From Nipponacmea schrenckii (Eukaryota; Mollusca; Gastropoda; Lottiidae), in NCBI GenBank assembly GCA_030562195.1, contig JAUJPP010000005.1, positions 35,699,106-35,763,105 of the forward strand: a stretch of DNA of 64,000 nucleotides. The letters run 5' to 3'. Below the pieces are notes generated by a model, which ran no database searches, was not told the origin of the DNA, and saw only the letters and a program-made list of their open reading frames with translations. Of the stretch, positions 10,499 to 21,733 are shown one piece after another. Position 1 is the first letter of the stretch, and every line of letters begins with the position of its first letter. The translations under genes were made by a program, and so were the position numbers.

Positions 10499-11399
10499 AT
10501 GGCAGAATATTTGATGAAATCAAAAAGCGACAACACGTCCAAGAAGTACCTTTATTCCTTTAAACGATGGAAGTATTTCATAGAAGATTTGAACCAGTCT
10601 GCTTTGCCTGGAAGTCCTATTCACGTTGCATTATACTTGACTTCTTTAATTGAGAAAGGGTCTTATCATAGTACAGTGGATTCAGCAGTATATTCTATTA
10701 AGTGGGCACACGAGTTGCATGGGTTTTCCGGCCCTAAAGATAACTATTTCGTCAAGTCACTACAGGAGAGTTGTAAACGAATAAACGCTAAACCAGTTAT
10801 TAGGAAAGATCCTGTTACGTTCGATATAATACAAACCTTGTGCGATAAATACAAATCAACCACAGACCTTCTATTTTAAGGAATTCAACTATGATAGTGT
10901 TTTTCTTACGTTACGACGAACTAAGCTCTTTACAGGGAAAGGACGTCGAAATTGAGCCAGAATATCTAAGAATTATTATAAAGCGTAGTAAAACTGATCA
11001 GTATAGACAAGGAAACGAAGTGGTGATTGCAAAAGGAAAATTTTCTTCTTGTCCTTATACTATTTATAATCGTTACAAAGATTTGGCAGGTATAAATCCT
11101 CAGAATTTATTTTTAGGCCTTGTTTTAGATCGAAAGGGGTGGCAAAACTAATTTACAAGAATAAAAAGCTTAGTTACACTGCTAGTAGACAAAATATATT
11201 GGACAAGCTCAAATCCGTCAATCCACGACTTAATTTAGGTATGCAATCTTCGAGATCAGGGGGCCTCACACTGGCCGCAAGAGCTGGAGTTAATGAACGT
11301 TGTATCAAGAGGCAAGGTAGATGGAAATCGGATTTGAGTAAGGACAGTTATATTTTTGGATTCAGTAGACTTAAAGTATCACAGAGTTTTGGATATTGA
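10499..11399 (+). pseudogene. DIRS-type element, tyrosine recombinase, two frame breaks
   Basis: Three consecutive frames (10499-10879, 10891-11151, 11139-11399) together give one tyrosine recombinase. The first holds the N-terminal core-binding domain (SDNTSKKYLYSFKRWKYFI). The second has FFLRYDELSSL with the first catalytic Arg, and IIIKRSKTDQYRQG with the catalytic Lys. The third has LGMQSSRSGGLTLAARAGV, where the usual HSLR-type motif reads QSSR (His to Gln, Arg kept), then RQGRWKSDLSKDSYI with the RW motif and the nucleophilic Tyr. The enzyme would integrate circular cDNA intermediates. Frame breaks plus the His change make it inactive as it stands. Confidence 0.9.
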
Positions 11400-12239
11400 T
11401 TTTTTAAGTTTCATGCATTTGTTTTGTTCATAGAGTTCTTTCACACTGAGGCTCAATCCTTTCTTTTTTACATTTTTCTAGGCAGCCTAAAACTAATTGT
11501 ACATTGAATCGTAGCCAAATGTGCACAAATATCTTCCTTGGAGAAATAAAATCAAACAAAAATATTAACAATACGAAACGTGTCTTTAGACTTTGCTTTC
11601 TTTTTTTTTAAACTCGACTTACTTGCTCAATGAACGATCGATTGATGTTTGTAAGCCGGCTATTATCCTTGTAAATTTTGTCTGTGTAGTCAGAAATAAT
11701 AAATTGAAACAAGGCAAGTAGAAATCCCACTTCTATTTGACATAAATTAATTAAACGAAGTGAAAACTTTAAAAACAAAATTTCATGTATGAAATTCGTT
11801 TTAAAGGCATACTCAATCACCACTTGTCAAATTTTTACGGAATATTGTCTTTGAAATGTTCTTGAATCTCAATAATCGCCTTGTACAACATGTTTCATGA
11901 CAAAACAGATATCAATCATGCCTTATAGATCATAGAATCGCGTTTTTCTTATTAGAATCCGATTGCAATTAAATCTTTTCTTGTCATTTTATTACATTAA
12001 ATTCAAATCTGTATTTACCAAACTACATACTCTAAGCATGATGACTTCACAGAATATAATTGTTGTGTCTCATGTATTTAACTCTTCGAAAGCAAGGAGT
12101 CACATCGGGAGTTCCGGTTTTAATCTGTTAAGCTAAACGGAGAATACACTTATTGTGCATTAAACGGAGATAATCCACCGATAAACACCACCTCCTCTTG
12201 ATTGCTTCTTTAAGAAGAAAATATTCCTGGAATCTTTTA
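11400..12239. other. 3' flank of DIRS-type element, no gene
   Basis: AT-rich; no gene recognised. AATAAA at about 11545 could serve as a polyadenylation signal of the retroelement. Terminal repeat sequences should lie here if the element is complete, but none could be matched to the 5' side. Confidence 0.4.
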
Positions 12240-12863
12240 TGCTCAGTTCACACCAACGGCGCTTTGACGGCACTTTAAAGCGGCACCAAAACGTAACAAA
12301 GTCAGGGTTGTAATAGATCGTTGAAAAGCTGTAAGGAAAGCGGGACATTTGGTAAAAGTGCCAAAAATTAATTTAAGCGCCGAAAACGTAACAAAGATGA
12401 GCAAAGTTTGACTTTAAAGCGTAGGCAATTTATTAAAAGATGGGACTCACGGATTGTCATCGCATGCTTTGTTGAGACGTCTCAAGATTTGCTACGATCT
12501 GACATGAAGATGTGACACGCCCCTGCTACGCTTTCCAACAAAATGAGACGCTTTGTTACGCTCCTCACGCCCTCCTGTGATACCCAAGCTCTTTATCCAG
12601 GGCTGCGACTTGAATACCACCCAAACGTGACTACAGAGTACATGAGTACTCATTGCATTGTTTCATCAAAAGTATCCTGAACCTGAAAAAAGATGGGACC
12701 CAAGAGAGGAAAGGTAGAGGTGCAGCAAAGATGAGCTAGAGAGGGACAGGCAGAGGCCAGATGGTTTAAAGGTCGGGGTCTCAACACTATCATCGTCAGA
12801 AGTTGAAGCCCTGCTGGTTTCAGAGCCAAAGCCACAGTCTCGCCCTGTAGAGGGTAATCACCT

Positions 12864-13078
12864 AGACAGCAGCCGGCAAAAAACTATAAAACAAACCCTA
12901 CAACTATACAACATTGACAGAAAAACATTGGCGCAAAAAGAAGAAATCATTGACTGGCTAAAAGACAATCCCTCCATCTACGCAAAGAGACTGACAGATT
13001 ATAGAGACAAGCAGAAGAAAGACCAGCTAGGGCAGGAAAAAGCTGCTGATATGAGTGTTGTCTTCTTTCTTCAGTGAG
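12864..13078 (+). pseudogene. MADF/Myb-like protein of PIF/Harbinger, fragment
   Basis: The plus-strand frame reads ..KEEIIDWLKDNPSIYAKR, LTDYRDKQKKDQLGQEKAAD and ends at TGA (13076-13078). The pattern of a helix starting with a Leu/Ile-rich segment, NP.IY, then DY.D...K..L...AA is that of a MADF (SANT-related) domain. This domain is used by the accessory DNA-binding protein of PIF/Harbinger transposons to bring transposase to the element ends. Only about 50 residues of the domain are present, and the sequence stops inside the expected third helix. It overlaps the opposite-strand transposase fragment, which suggests an internal deletion joined the two genes. Confidence 0.6.
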
Positions 13079-13219
13079 CCATGGCCTGGTCCAGCAGCTC
13101 CTAATGAATGATCTTTTCCTTCTTGCTGGAAGGTCAACCCCCCATTGTCTTTCGTGTATTTCTTCCCTCTCCTTAGCCTCAAGGGCTAGGGTGTAGATAT
13201 ACAGTAGGGAGACAAACAT
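13040..13219 (-). pseudogene. PIF/Harbinger transposase N-terminal fragment
   Basis: On the minus strand from about 13219 the frame reads REEIHERQWGVDLPARRKRS, then WTRPWLTEERRQHSYQQL. The arginine-rich stretch followed by W.RPWL and a ..Y..L tail is the conserved N-terminal signature of Harbinger-family transposases in animals. After about 60 residues the similarity ends, so the DDE catalytic domain is absent and the fragment cannot encode an active transposase. Confidence 0.65.
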
Positions 13220-13384
13220 CTGTCTTCTTCAGGTAGATTATACTCTGGTACATCTGGGACTTCTTGATTTTGTCGTTCTGCATCCAAAGATGTTCAAAGA
13301 TGCAATGATTTTGTGGATCTGCTCTGAATCTCAAGCGGCATGAAATTGACGATCTCGAAAGTTTCCTATTTGCGTAACAGAACT

Positions 13385-13842
13385 TCACAATGCAAAACAG
13401 AGCTAGATAATCGCATCAGAGCGTCATAACGACAATTCTTACGAGTTCCTTTAAATCGCCAGATTCTAAGTTCCATTAACAAATCATTATATCAAACCAA
13501 TACTTGAATACGCATGTGAAGTATAAGGTGGTAATAACTTGACTCCGAACAACTGGAAAAAGTCTAACTAGAAGCGGTGCGAATCGTTACGTTACAGTTC
13601 TTTCGAAATTTACCAGAAGAGATTCACTTTATTTTGAAACCGGGTGGCGTAAACTATAAGAGAGACACAAACGCCTAGAAACATTTTTTTTTAATATTGC
13701 TCATCATAAAGCAACTAACTACCTGAACGAAATTTTGGATAACCATCTGAAACGTTTCAATGATTTTGTCGTACCCCGTCATTTGTCAGCGCTTTTTTTC
13801 CTTCGACCAAAAGAGATTGGAATTCACTCAACTAAACTGTAA
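13385..13842 (+). pseudogene. LINE reverse transcriptase C-terminal region, decayed
   Basis: Across frames the sequence matches the region after the RT palm of Jockey/CR1/I-type LINEs. An LDNRIRAS stretch comes first, then a decayed ..LEAVRIVT block near 13570-13595. ETGWRKL.ERHKRLETFFF follows at about 13635-13690, then HHKATNYLNEILDNHLKRF (13705-13760) and a final FFLRPKEIGIHSTKL. The usual form is GW..L..RR..kl..fyKi.n..aP.YL. Many stops and frame changes are present. It is the 3' portion only and could belong to the same family as 5640-7010, but the overlap is too small to tell. Confidence 0.7.
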
Positions 13843-14158
13843 AATTGTTGCCAAACATACCTTCGTTTAAATACAAATTAAATAGCCTTCCCATAGCGTG
13901 CGCCCCCGAATTTTATGTTAATGTTGTACGTTTTTACAATATAAATGACATCAGACTAAGCCACGTTTGTATGTGATTTACTCAAAATTGGTATCACTCA
14001 AAACTTACTCGGGAAACAACTTATCATTATATTTTTCGATTCCAATTCTAAATTATTCAAACATGTTCACAAATATATCAAATCTTCCAAACGTTTTGGT
14101 GCTGTTTAGTTTTATTTCATATAATGTTTATATATTATTTTCATTTACTTTGTTTATT
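13843..14158. other. Intergenic, nothing recognised
   Basis: AT-rich (over 70 percent in places) sequence between the LINE fragment and the MITE. Confidence 0.4.
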
Positions 14159-14799
14159 TAAGGAATGAATGTGGATCTTGTTAGGACTCAGTCCACTAAT
14201 TCATTTGCCATCTGTTTCCATGTTAAATCACGAAATTCAAACTGCTATAACTTTTTCCAGAAATCTCGTTGAAAACTGTCCAATATGTCAAATGAAAGCC
14301 TGGCCAGTACTTAGTTTCTGTACAAAAATTCAATATAGCATGACCATGAAAATTTTGAACTAGTCAAAATGAAAGTAGACCACTACCGGATATCAACATC
14401 CACTTGACTGTCACTGCACACAAAACAACTATTTTTAGAAATAACCTTCCGCCAATTAAATTTCTCATTATCTCAGAAATTCTGAAAGAAAATGCACTTT
14501 CAGACATCAAATTTCAAATCTAGACCAAAAAGTAGTCAAAAATGGGCATGCAAAAACCCAAAAAAGGAAGGGAGAAAGAGGATTTCTAAAAATAGAACGG
14601 ACTTACAATCATTAGCATATACAATCATTAGCATAAAATGTTTTACTGGACTAAGTCCGTTAGCGTTATGGGGAAATAAACGCTGGTTTATCACGTGAAA
14701 AGATAAATGACCCGGCGAAGCGGGTCATGTACGTCTTGTCACGTGATAAACCAGCGTTTATTTCCACATAACGCTAACAAGATCCACATTCATTCCTTA
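14159..14799. mobile_element. TA-flanked MITE with 23-bp perfect inverted ends and nested hairpin
   Basis: AGGAATGAATGTGGATCTTG plus TTA at 14161-14183 is exactly the reverse complement of 14775-14797. TA stands on both outer sides (14159-14160, 14798-14799), as for Tc1/mariner-type target sites. The right part contains a second inverted repeat: 14659-14697 pairs with 14739-14778 (core CGCTGGTTTATCACGTGA). Inside that loop is a third hairpin, ATGACCCG-GCGAAG-CGGGTCAT (14707-14728). A 16-bp direct duplication (ACAATCATTAGCAT) lies near 14604-14634. No transposase is present, so this is a non-autonomous element. Confidence 0.9.
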
Positions 14800-16156
14800 T
14801 ATTTACATTGGTCTATCTTTTCTGAATAAAATACTTCAAAATTGTCTATTTTTTTATAGCAAAAAATACCCGAAACCGTTGTTGCTTTTTCAAGTCACCG
14901 ATATCTGTCAATCAAGAGCACCGCCCCGCCCCGCCCCTAACAATATAGTTCTACAAATCAACAGTCTTATTTGGATGATAAGATAATCAAATATTTACCC
15001 AATTCTTTTAAAGTGGGACAAGCCTAGGCCTTATATTAATAGTATTGAGGCATTCGTTTAGCAGACGACAATTTAGGTCAATCTGGTTTTGTTTATAGTA
15101 TTCATACGCCCATGTTGACAATGTAAGAACAGTTAAGCGGGCTGTCTTAAATTTTCAGCGTTTATTGGGTCATAATGCTATTAGGTATGGTTGGGTATAT
15201 TGAAGAACAATTATTGGTTTTGTAAATATTTAAATTTAACTCTTCAATTTTTATTCATGTTTTTTTTTCTCTTATCAAAGTTCATTGCAAAAGAACTTTT
15301 AATATGTCTCTTGTCAGTTCTTTTTGATACTTATATTGTAAGTAACTATCTGTTAAGAAAAGAGCGTTTACCTTCCGTTTTATAACCTCAATACAGTTGA
15401 AAATTATTTCTATAAGTATGTTTTAAACTCAGAACTCTAGCAATTTCTAGCAAATCGTGCTAGTTTTACAGGAGATCGGATGTTCACCATCGGATCATCG
15501 CCATAGTCGTATTAAGAACTCCATATATACACAAAAGAAACTCAATGTGAGCCCCCTAAAAACGCCATAAGAAAGCGAAGGAGAATGATGTCAGGAATTC
15601 TTTGATCGTGGAAAGAACGATGTGAAGTCATCGTTACAAATGTAACTGTTTCACAAGCAACTTCACTACAAGGTACTGCGCTTTTCTTGTGTTCATGGAG
15701 ATGCTACAGCGCTTGAATAGCGACCTTCTCCATTAATATTCGAAACAAATTTTTAGGACAATGGCGACCACCGCTCGATGTCTTGTTTTTCCGACACGCT
15801 CATCACGCCTTAAACACGCCCTGGGCCAATCATGACATGCCTCAAAACAGGAATTTTAAAAATAAGACCATTTCAAATGAAATGACACAGAAACATGGAG
15901 ATAAATGAAATAACGTGGGTAGATGTGTGTGGCTTGAAAAATTAATATATTTCAGATAAAATGTTGAGTGTCATGAAACAATATTTCTTCTTTTAATACT
16001 TTGGGAAAAAAAAACTCTTAAGAGAACTCTTAGAAAATATAAAAGAGTATGAAATGTAGGCATCATTAAAAGTTTTTAGTAGGAAGTTGTTGAATTGGGG
16101 AATAGACTTTATACCTTGGGGACTAGGCTAATCAATGTATTGTATTGTAGACTAAT
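14800..16156. other. Intergenic, nothing recognised
   Basis: No gene recognised. 15540-15840 is richer in G and C and has words similar to the Harbinger relic (ACGCTCATCACGCC), perhaps another decayed non-coding end of that family. Confidence 0.4.
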
Positions 16157-16250
16157 CCAATGTATTGCCCCATGGGCTGAATGTTAGACAGGACCATTTC
16201 CTTGTGTATTGGGCCTGATTAAAATAAAGAAGATATTATTATAATTATTA
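16157..16250 (+). repeat. Retroposon 3' end, copy 1 (ATT tail)
   Basis: The block CCAATGTATTGCCCCATGGG through TGTGTATTGGGCCT, ending in AATAAAG and an (ATT)n-like tail, occurs again at 48472-48573 with few differences and in the same orientation. Shared 3' sequence with variable microsatellite tails and unrelated upstream flanks is the hallmark of truncated LINE or SINE insertions. No coding part is attached here. Confidence 0.8.
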
Positions 16251-16261
16251 TCAATTGAATC

Positions 16262-16332
16262 GATTTTACATTTACACTTAGTCAAAACCCAGAGAAGAAG
16301 TTCGCTCTGGTAGAACGTACAGTGAAATTTCG
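16262..16332 (+). repeat. Short dispersed repeat, partner near 20100-20165
   Basis: A stretch around CAGAGAAGAAGTTCGCTCTG followed by TAGAACGTACA resembles the sequence near 20130-20155 (AGAGAAGATGTTCTCTCTGT followed by TAGAACTTACATT), both preceded by TTACATTTACAC. About 70 bp is shared. Family unknown. Confidence 0.5.
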
Positions 16333-16839
16333 TTGCAACTTGTTGGTGTTAAGAAGCACAGTTCAACAGGGATGGAAAGCACTTGTAGACAATACCAAAG
16401 AAAAGTTACCTTATCTGAGGTCTGAAGATGTGCAAAGAACATAAACTGTTCCTTCAAAGAGGTTACTGAATTTAGTATTGCAGTAGAAAAATATCAAGAT
16501 CAAGATGCTGATTAAATTGCCAATGGAAAATGTAAGAGTTTGAAACACATAGAATTTTACGACATTGTGACATAAATATTGATATATTTTCAGACGATAA
16601 TAGAAGCCAAATGTTTCACCACTCCACACACCAATCTTCTAGTCTTTCTTTTTTTTTCTTCGATAATATTAAGTCAAAGTATATCAACATCAAGTCATTA
16701 AATTAAAGGAAGATACAAGATGAGTTGAACTAGCTTCAGGGGACCAGGCAGTTAAAGAAAAACGAGAAATAGAACGGCAAAGATAAATCTCTAAGAACAG
16801 CAAGAACATGCTGATTTGGATCACAAAGTTACACCATTT

Positions 16840-18960
16840 AATCCCGCTTCCTTGATTACATGCGAGGAACTTCCAGGTTGATGGAACCTGTTATACAAGA
16901 GATCTTGGTTGGGGAGTTATAGGAGTAATAAATGGTGACGAAAGTTCTAATAATGAAGGGTATGGTTAACATAGAGACATTAGAAATAATGTTAAACATG
17001 GACTTCATATACCATAGATGTGATGAAAGGCCATATTCCTTCAATGACACAATGTTCTTACAACTACCAGGGATGGAATTCACCATAGTATGGGCATTTT
17101 GAAATGCCATTACCTTTGAAAAAACATTTTCAAAAACAGAGAGTAAGCTTTAAACATCTTTATAGCCAGAGAAAAAGATTGAAGAGCAATCCTATATACT
17201 TAACATAAGTAAGTTGCTTAACGTACGTCCAAAGGAAATAAGAAAAGAATAGTATGGTATGGTATATCCCACACCATGCAGTTCCAAAGAAATCAGTAGA
17301 AATAAGAGTGTTTTTTTACTGCAGTGCCAGATAAACGAACTCAAGTGTAAATGAACAACTACTCTAAGGTCCTGATCTTACAAATACTATGATCGGTTTC
17401 CTATCCAGATTCCGACAAGAAAACTATGCATTTGTTTGCGACATTGGGGCAATGTTTCACCACACAGAGACTGCCCAGATTTGTTTCGTGGAGTGATGAA
17501 TCGTTAAGAATGGTGCCGGATTTCAGAATGGCTGTCAACCTGTTCGGGGCCACATCGTCACCAGGTTGCGCCAAGATGCTAATCGATTTGAGTAATTCCA
17601 TGGAAAAGGAGCTGCTATTTTTAAAAGTCGTGATTTTTAGGTAGACACTTTAAATAATACAGCAGATGATGCATCACGAGGTCTAAGTACCATAGAAATA
17701 ATAAAAAACGCTAGTGGAAATGGCCAGAGATGTTATTATAAATAGATCTGCAAAGTTATTACAAGTACTTTCACAAAGTTATTACACGTAGATTTGCAAA
17801 GTTCTGCCCAATCTCCATCGTTACTAGATAGTGATCCTGAAGTGAAGCAAATAGCTGTTAAGGAGCCAGAATTTATGTCCTTAATTCAAAGATTATTTCT
17901 CCAAATATAGCCAACCGTCAAAAAGTAAAGAAAATGCTGCAGTCAAAGAAAAAAGACAAAATTTACTGAACAACCACTACCGTTGAGGAACTAGAGGCGG
18001 CAGAGAATGAAATCTTGCGAGAATTGCAACGCACCAGTTTTGAAGAAGAAATCGCCTCTTAGACTCAAAAGATAAAGAGGAGTAATCCAATAACTTGATT
18101 GGATCCGTTTTTATGCCAATGGATTGATAAGATCAAAAATGGATCAAAAATGCAAATTTTTCATATGATGTTGTACTTTCTGTCATTAAGCCTAAAAAGG
18201 TCACATCACTGCATTGATTATAACAGCATCAAGGAAGAGGAATCGCCTACAACGAGATTAGAAGTTCCGGGTATTGGATAATTGGTAAGAAAACGGCCGT
18301 TTCATATTCATATGTGTTGAATGTCTTAAGAATCGATCGGCACCACAACTCCAGAAGAGAGCGGATTTGCCTTATGACCGTCTTACCCCTGCACCACCAT
18401 TTTTGTATTCAGCTGTCACTTACTTTTGACCATTTTACTTCAAAAACAACACACACGGGATTAAAGAGTTATGGAGTACTCTTCACATGCTTGGTATCAA
18501 GGACCATACATCTGGAGACAGCCAATTCTTTAGTAACTGATTTAGTAAATGCCTATAGGAGATGTGTATTTCGTTGAGGTCTCATTAGACCTGACTGACG
18601 CAGGTCAGATCAAGGCACAAATTTCATCGGGGCTAAATTGAATTGGAAGCAGAAGTATCAAGATTAGACAAAGTACAAAGTGAACTTCTAAGGGATAATT
18701 GTGACTTCTTTGGATTCAATGGTGAACACCCCACACTCTAGTCATATGGGAAGTGTGTGGGAGCGTCAAATAATCTTCAAGTAGACGACATAGTAAAATA
18801 CAAGATAATCTTGTGTCGCTTATTTTGTGGAAATGTCGGTCGTGTTATGAAAGTTTACAAAGGTTCAGATAATTATGTTCACATTGTGAAACTAGCTGTG
18901 AGTGATAGCACTTTGGAAAGCGTACATAACCAGTAATCTACATAACACGACCGATACACA
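16840..18960 (+). pseudogene. BEL/Pao LTR retrotransposon pol, heavily decayed
   Basis: Fragments in shifting frames are colinear with BEL/Pao pol. Protease end: TRDLGWGVIG (about 16895). RT: YIPHHAVPKKS and GPDLTNTMIGFLSRFRQENY then VCDIGAMFH (17263-17462), and PDFRMAVNLFGATSSPGCAK (about 17518-17577). RNase H end: NNTADDASRGL (about 17660). Linker: AAENEILRELQRTSFEEEI (about 18000-18056). Integrase zinc-binding part: NEIRSSGYWIIGKK (about 18250). Core: RTIHLETANSLVTDLVNAYR (18500-18560), RSDQGTNFIGAK (about 18602) and PHSSHMGSVWERQI (18730-18771). C-terminus: VGRVMKVYKGSDNYVHIV (about 18836-18890). The expected GVDYFGP motif is altered. Dozens of stops; LTRs not found. Old, inactive copy. 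Confidence 0.85.
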
Positions 18961-21525
18961 AGTTAGTAATGCTTGTGTCAGGGCATTCTCATTAACCAAG
19001 ATTTTCCCACCTAGGAGCCGTTTAATTTTTTTAAATGGCCAAAGTGAATGTTTTAGCATTACGTATGCAAGTTTTAATTATATGTGCATAATAATCACAT
19101 ATGGTTGTGTTTATCTATTCCTTATTCTTTTGGAATCATGGAACTTATTCTTTAGGAATCGTAGAAACTCATTCTTTCCAAATCATAGTGTACATAAGAC
19201 AACTCGCATTTAAAAGACTTTATTTTTCTATAAAGGCACCTATTTCTATTGTTGTTTCACTGTAATTTTTCGTATAGTTGCAATTCAAGTGTACGGTATT
19301 GGTTAAGTCATTGTACCAATTTAAGGGAGCCACGTTACGATTTCTCTTATTACTCATGTTTACTTATATCATAAGTTCAAATTTTGTGCTACTTATATTA
19401 TATAAGTCTAAATTATGTGCTATGCCATCAATCCAAATCTGTCTTTTATGCGTAAACTGGTATTAAGAAAAAACTAAACCGTTTCAGAAGCAGCGCCATA
19501 AGGTGTATTTAGCTAATCAATCTTGTATCACGTGTATCGTTGTACAAAGCATGTAAACCTGGTCTCTCTGTCTTCCAACTACTGCCCTGTAAACACCTCG
19601 AAGTCATGTCATGGTTTTCTACACAAAGTCTTATTAACCTTGAGTTGTTGATCAACGTGGGGTGGGATACAATCTAGTGAACTGGCGCAGCGTGATATTT
19701 CACGATAGTTATCATAGTTTTTTTTAGTCAATTACTCTGGGAAAAACGAGGTAATACAATCACTTAATCCTTTCTACAAGTTATTTTTCTGTACATTGTA
19801 TGTATTTTTATTTGCGGTTACGCTCTTAATTATTTTGTATGTGTAGTTTAATTTTCCTTGCTTAACTGTTCAGGCGGTGTCGACGCAAATTTGTTCTTTT
19901 GTGAAAGCTGACTTGAGCGATTGACCTCCATAGAATTTTGTCCTATGAAATTTGGTATTTCCTATGAAATTTAGTACCCTTTCAACCGATATTATTTGTT
20001 TTAGACGGTAATATGAATCTATGTTATATGGTAATGTTAATATAGTAAAGATAACTAATGCCTGTAAAAACGAGCCGAGTAATTGAGAAAACTGGTTTTC
20101 AATTACATTTACACGTTGAGATGACCTAGAGAAGATGTTCTCTCTGTTAGAACTTACATTCCCTTTTAATATTTAATCGTGATTACTTTGATATCTAAGC
20201 GTTCAAGTGATACTGATTTAAGAGTTATATTGCATAAGAGTTCAAAGATAGAAAATAGTTATTGAAAGACCGCTGAAGCATTTCTATCTATATAAGGAAA
20301 CATGGATTTCTTATCTTATTAATTCAGTCACTATATCTAGGCATTGTAGAGTTTTTCAAGCCGTTCAAAATACTGACATAATTATTTTTTCGCGAGATGT
20401 AAAGTTAATGGAATGGACATTTGCAATCAAATTCTGAACTTCCGGTTCAATAATTAGCCCACATACCGAACAACAAAACTATTGATATTATAATCAATAT
20501 GGTTATCGAACGTACAGCACATTTTACTTGAATAAAACCGGAAGTGTAATGAACACGAGAATATATAACGCTTTTTAAAAAGACATTTAGATAACCCTTC
20601 ATTCATCAAGGTGTTTTTGTGCCATGTTGATAAGATTCAACAGGATGTAGGTATTAGATATAATTTGATCTTCATGGCTATATATATAAAGCTTATTAAA
20701 AAGCTTAGTTAAGGATCTTTTAAAATATAAATTGCCTAGAATAATGAGCTGGTGAAGATTAAGATACGGAATGTTTTGAGAATAAATTTATTGAGTAAAG
20801 ATTAGATTTTGGAAAAACCGTTGATGTGCTACCGGATTCGTGTCAATAGACGATAAACTATATAATATTGTAGTTATAGACCCATATGAGAAAGGATTTG
20901 AAAGCCGTCAGTGTGGTACTTACATCGGCCTGAATAAATTGATAAATGATCCTATATATTATTTAAGAGATATTACGGTCTATATAATGTACGTGACATT
21001 GGCTAACTCACACATTTTTAAACAAAAAGCGACAAATAGAAAAGATGGCATCTTGGGCCAAATAAGTCTCACTTACTGAAACGCTTACCCAGAAGTCCAG
21101 AGTTCAAGTCTAGAAATGGATTTTGCTGCTAGTCTTTGGCTTGGACAATAAACCGAGGTAGAATCTTGTTTTCTGGCTGGGAATAAAAAGGATCTCGACC
21201 TTAAACTTATCATCATTGCACTGGCTGTTACCTTAAACAACGGATCAAATTTTTTTCCACTTCTAGATTTTGTTGTACATGTCGTTTACATAAGCATATG
21301 TATTTTTGAAACATTGTGTACAGTAAAACCAGGTATACCATCTCAACGCTTCAATGTGGCTTAAAGACTGTTAGGTTCCTTCCTGTCCGTTCATCACAAT
21401 CAGTGCAGGAAGAAGAACATTCCTTTATTTTGTAGATAGCAAAAAGTTGTTTTGAATGGTAATGAATCAAAGACTATTAAAGATTTTGAGATTAATGTTT
21501 AATTATGAAAAGGATTTTGGAATCT
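18961..21525. other. Intergenic, one weak tRNA-like SINE remnant
   Basis: No gene recognised. Near 21090-21105 CAGAGTTCAAGTCTAG resembles a degenerate Pol III B box, but no A box or 3' tail could be placed. The short dispersed repeat partner of 16262 lies at 20100-20165. Confidence 0.35.
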
Positions 21526-21733
21526 AGACTAAATGAAAGTATTTGTATAATATAACCATTTCTATTCCAGACTTGTAGTATTGCTTGTTATTTTATTCAT
21601 AGAAAGATTAATGGTTATTACAGTTCTCAATTAATTTACACAACCTGTATCCTACCATATTATTAATAAACGTACAGGTCTGATTTCTGGAAAACTACTT
21701 TCGGTAGTTAAACTGACAAGAACTAGTGATTAA
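21526..21733 (+). repeat. Dispersed repeat, inverted partner at 29992-30207
   Basis: About 208 bp matches the reverse complement of 29992-30207 at roughly 80 percent. Shared blocks include TATTTTATTCATAGAAAGAT, CAGTAGTTAAACTGACAAGA (here CGGTAGTTAAACTGACAAGA) and ATTAATAAACGTA. The similarity stops sharply on both sides, so this is a discrete mobile repeat of about 210 bp. No coding capacity was seen. Confidence 0.75.

Larger units (their letters stand above)
7640..11400 (+). mobile_element. DIRS-type tyrosine-recombinase retrotransposon, nearly full-length coding part
   Basis: Consecutive same-strand frames encode gag, RT, RNase H and a tyrosine recombinase. This order is characteristic of DIRS-order retroelements (DIRS, Ngaro, PAT), which integrate through a tyrosine recombinase instead of a DDE integrase. 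The RT has the FLDDG version of the YXDD box seen in this order. Few lesions are present: one stop in gag, one in RNase H, a frameshift at the RT/RNase H junction and two frame breaks in the recombinase. The copy is therefore inactive but fairly young. Terminal repeats were not identified, so exact limits and the DIRS-versus-Ngaro assignment are open. Confidence 0.9.
12240..13219. mobile_element. Relic PIF/Harbinger transposon
   Basis: Two converging coding remnants mark this block: a MADF/Myb-like DNA-binding fragment on the plus strand and a Harbinger transposase N-terminal fragment on the minus strand. PIF/Harbinger elements carry exactly these two genes. The stretch 12240-12600 is richer in G and C and full of related words such as CGCTTTG and ACGCTTTGTTACGC, like the subterminal non-coding part of such elements. 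Neither gene is complete, the DDE catalytic region is missing, and terminal inverted repeats with a 3-bp duplication were not found. Confidence 0.65.

Noticed and set aside
17401..17644. Overlapping plus and minus frames as separate small genes
   Set aside because: The plus-strand sequence is the BEL/Pao reverse transcriptase (FGATSSPGCAK). The minus frame is its shadow.
21060..21140. tRNA gene or SINE
   Set aside because: Only a weak B-box-like word (AGTTCAAGTCT); no cloverleaf, A box or tail could be built.
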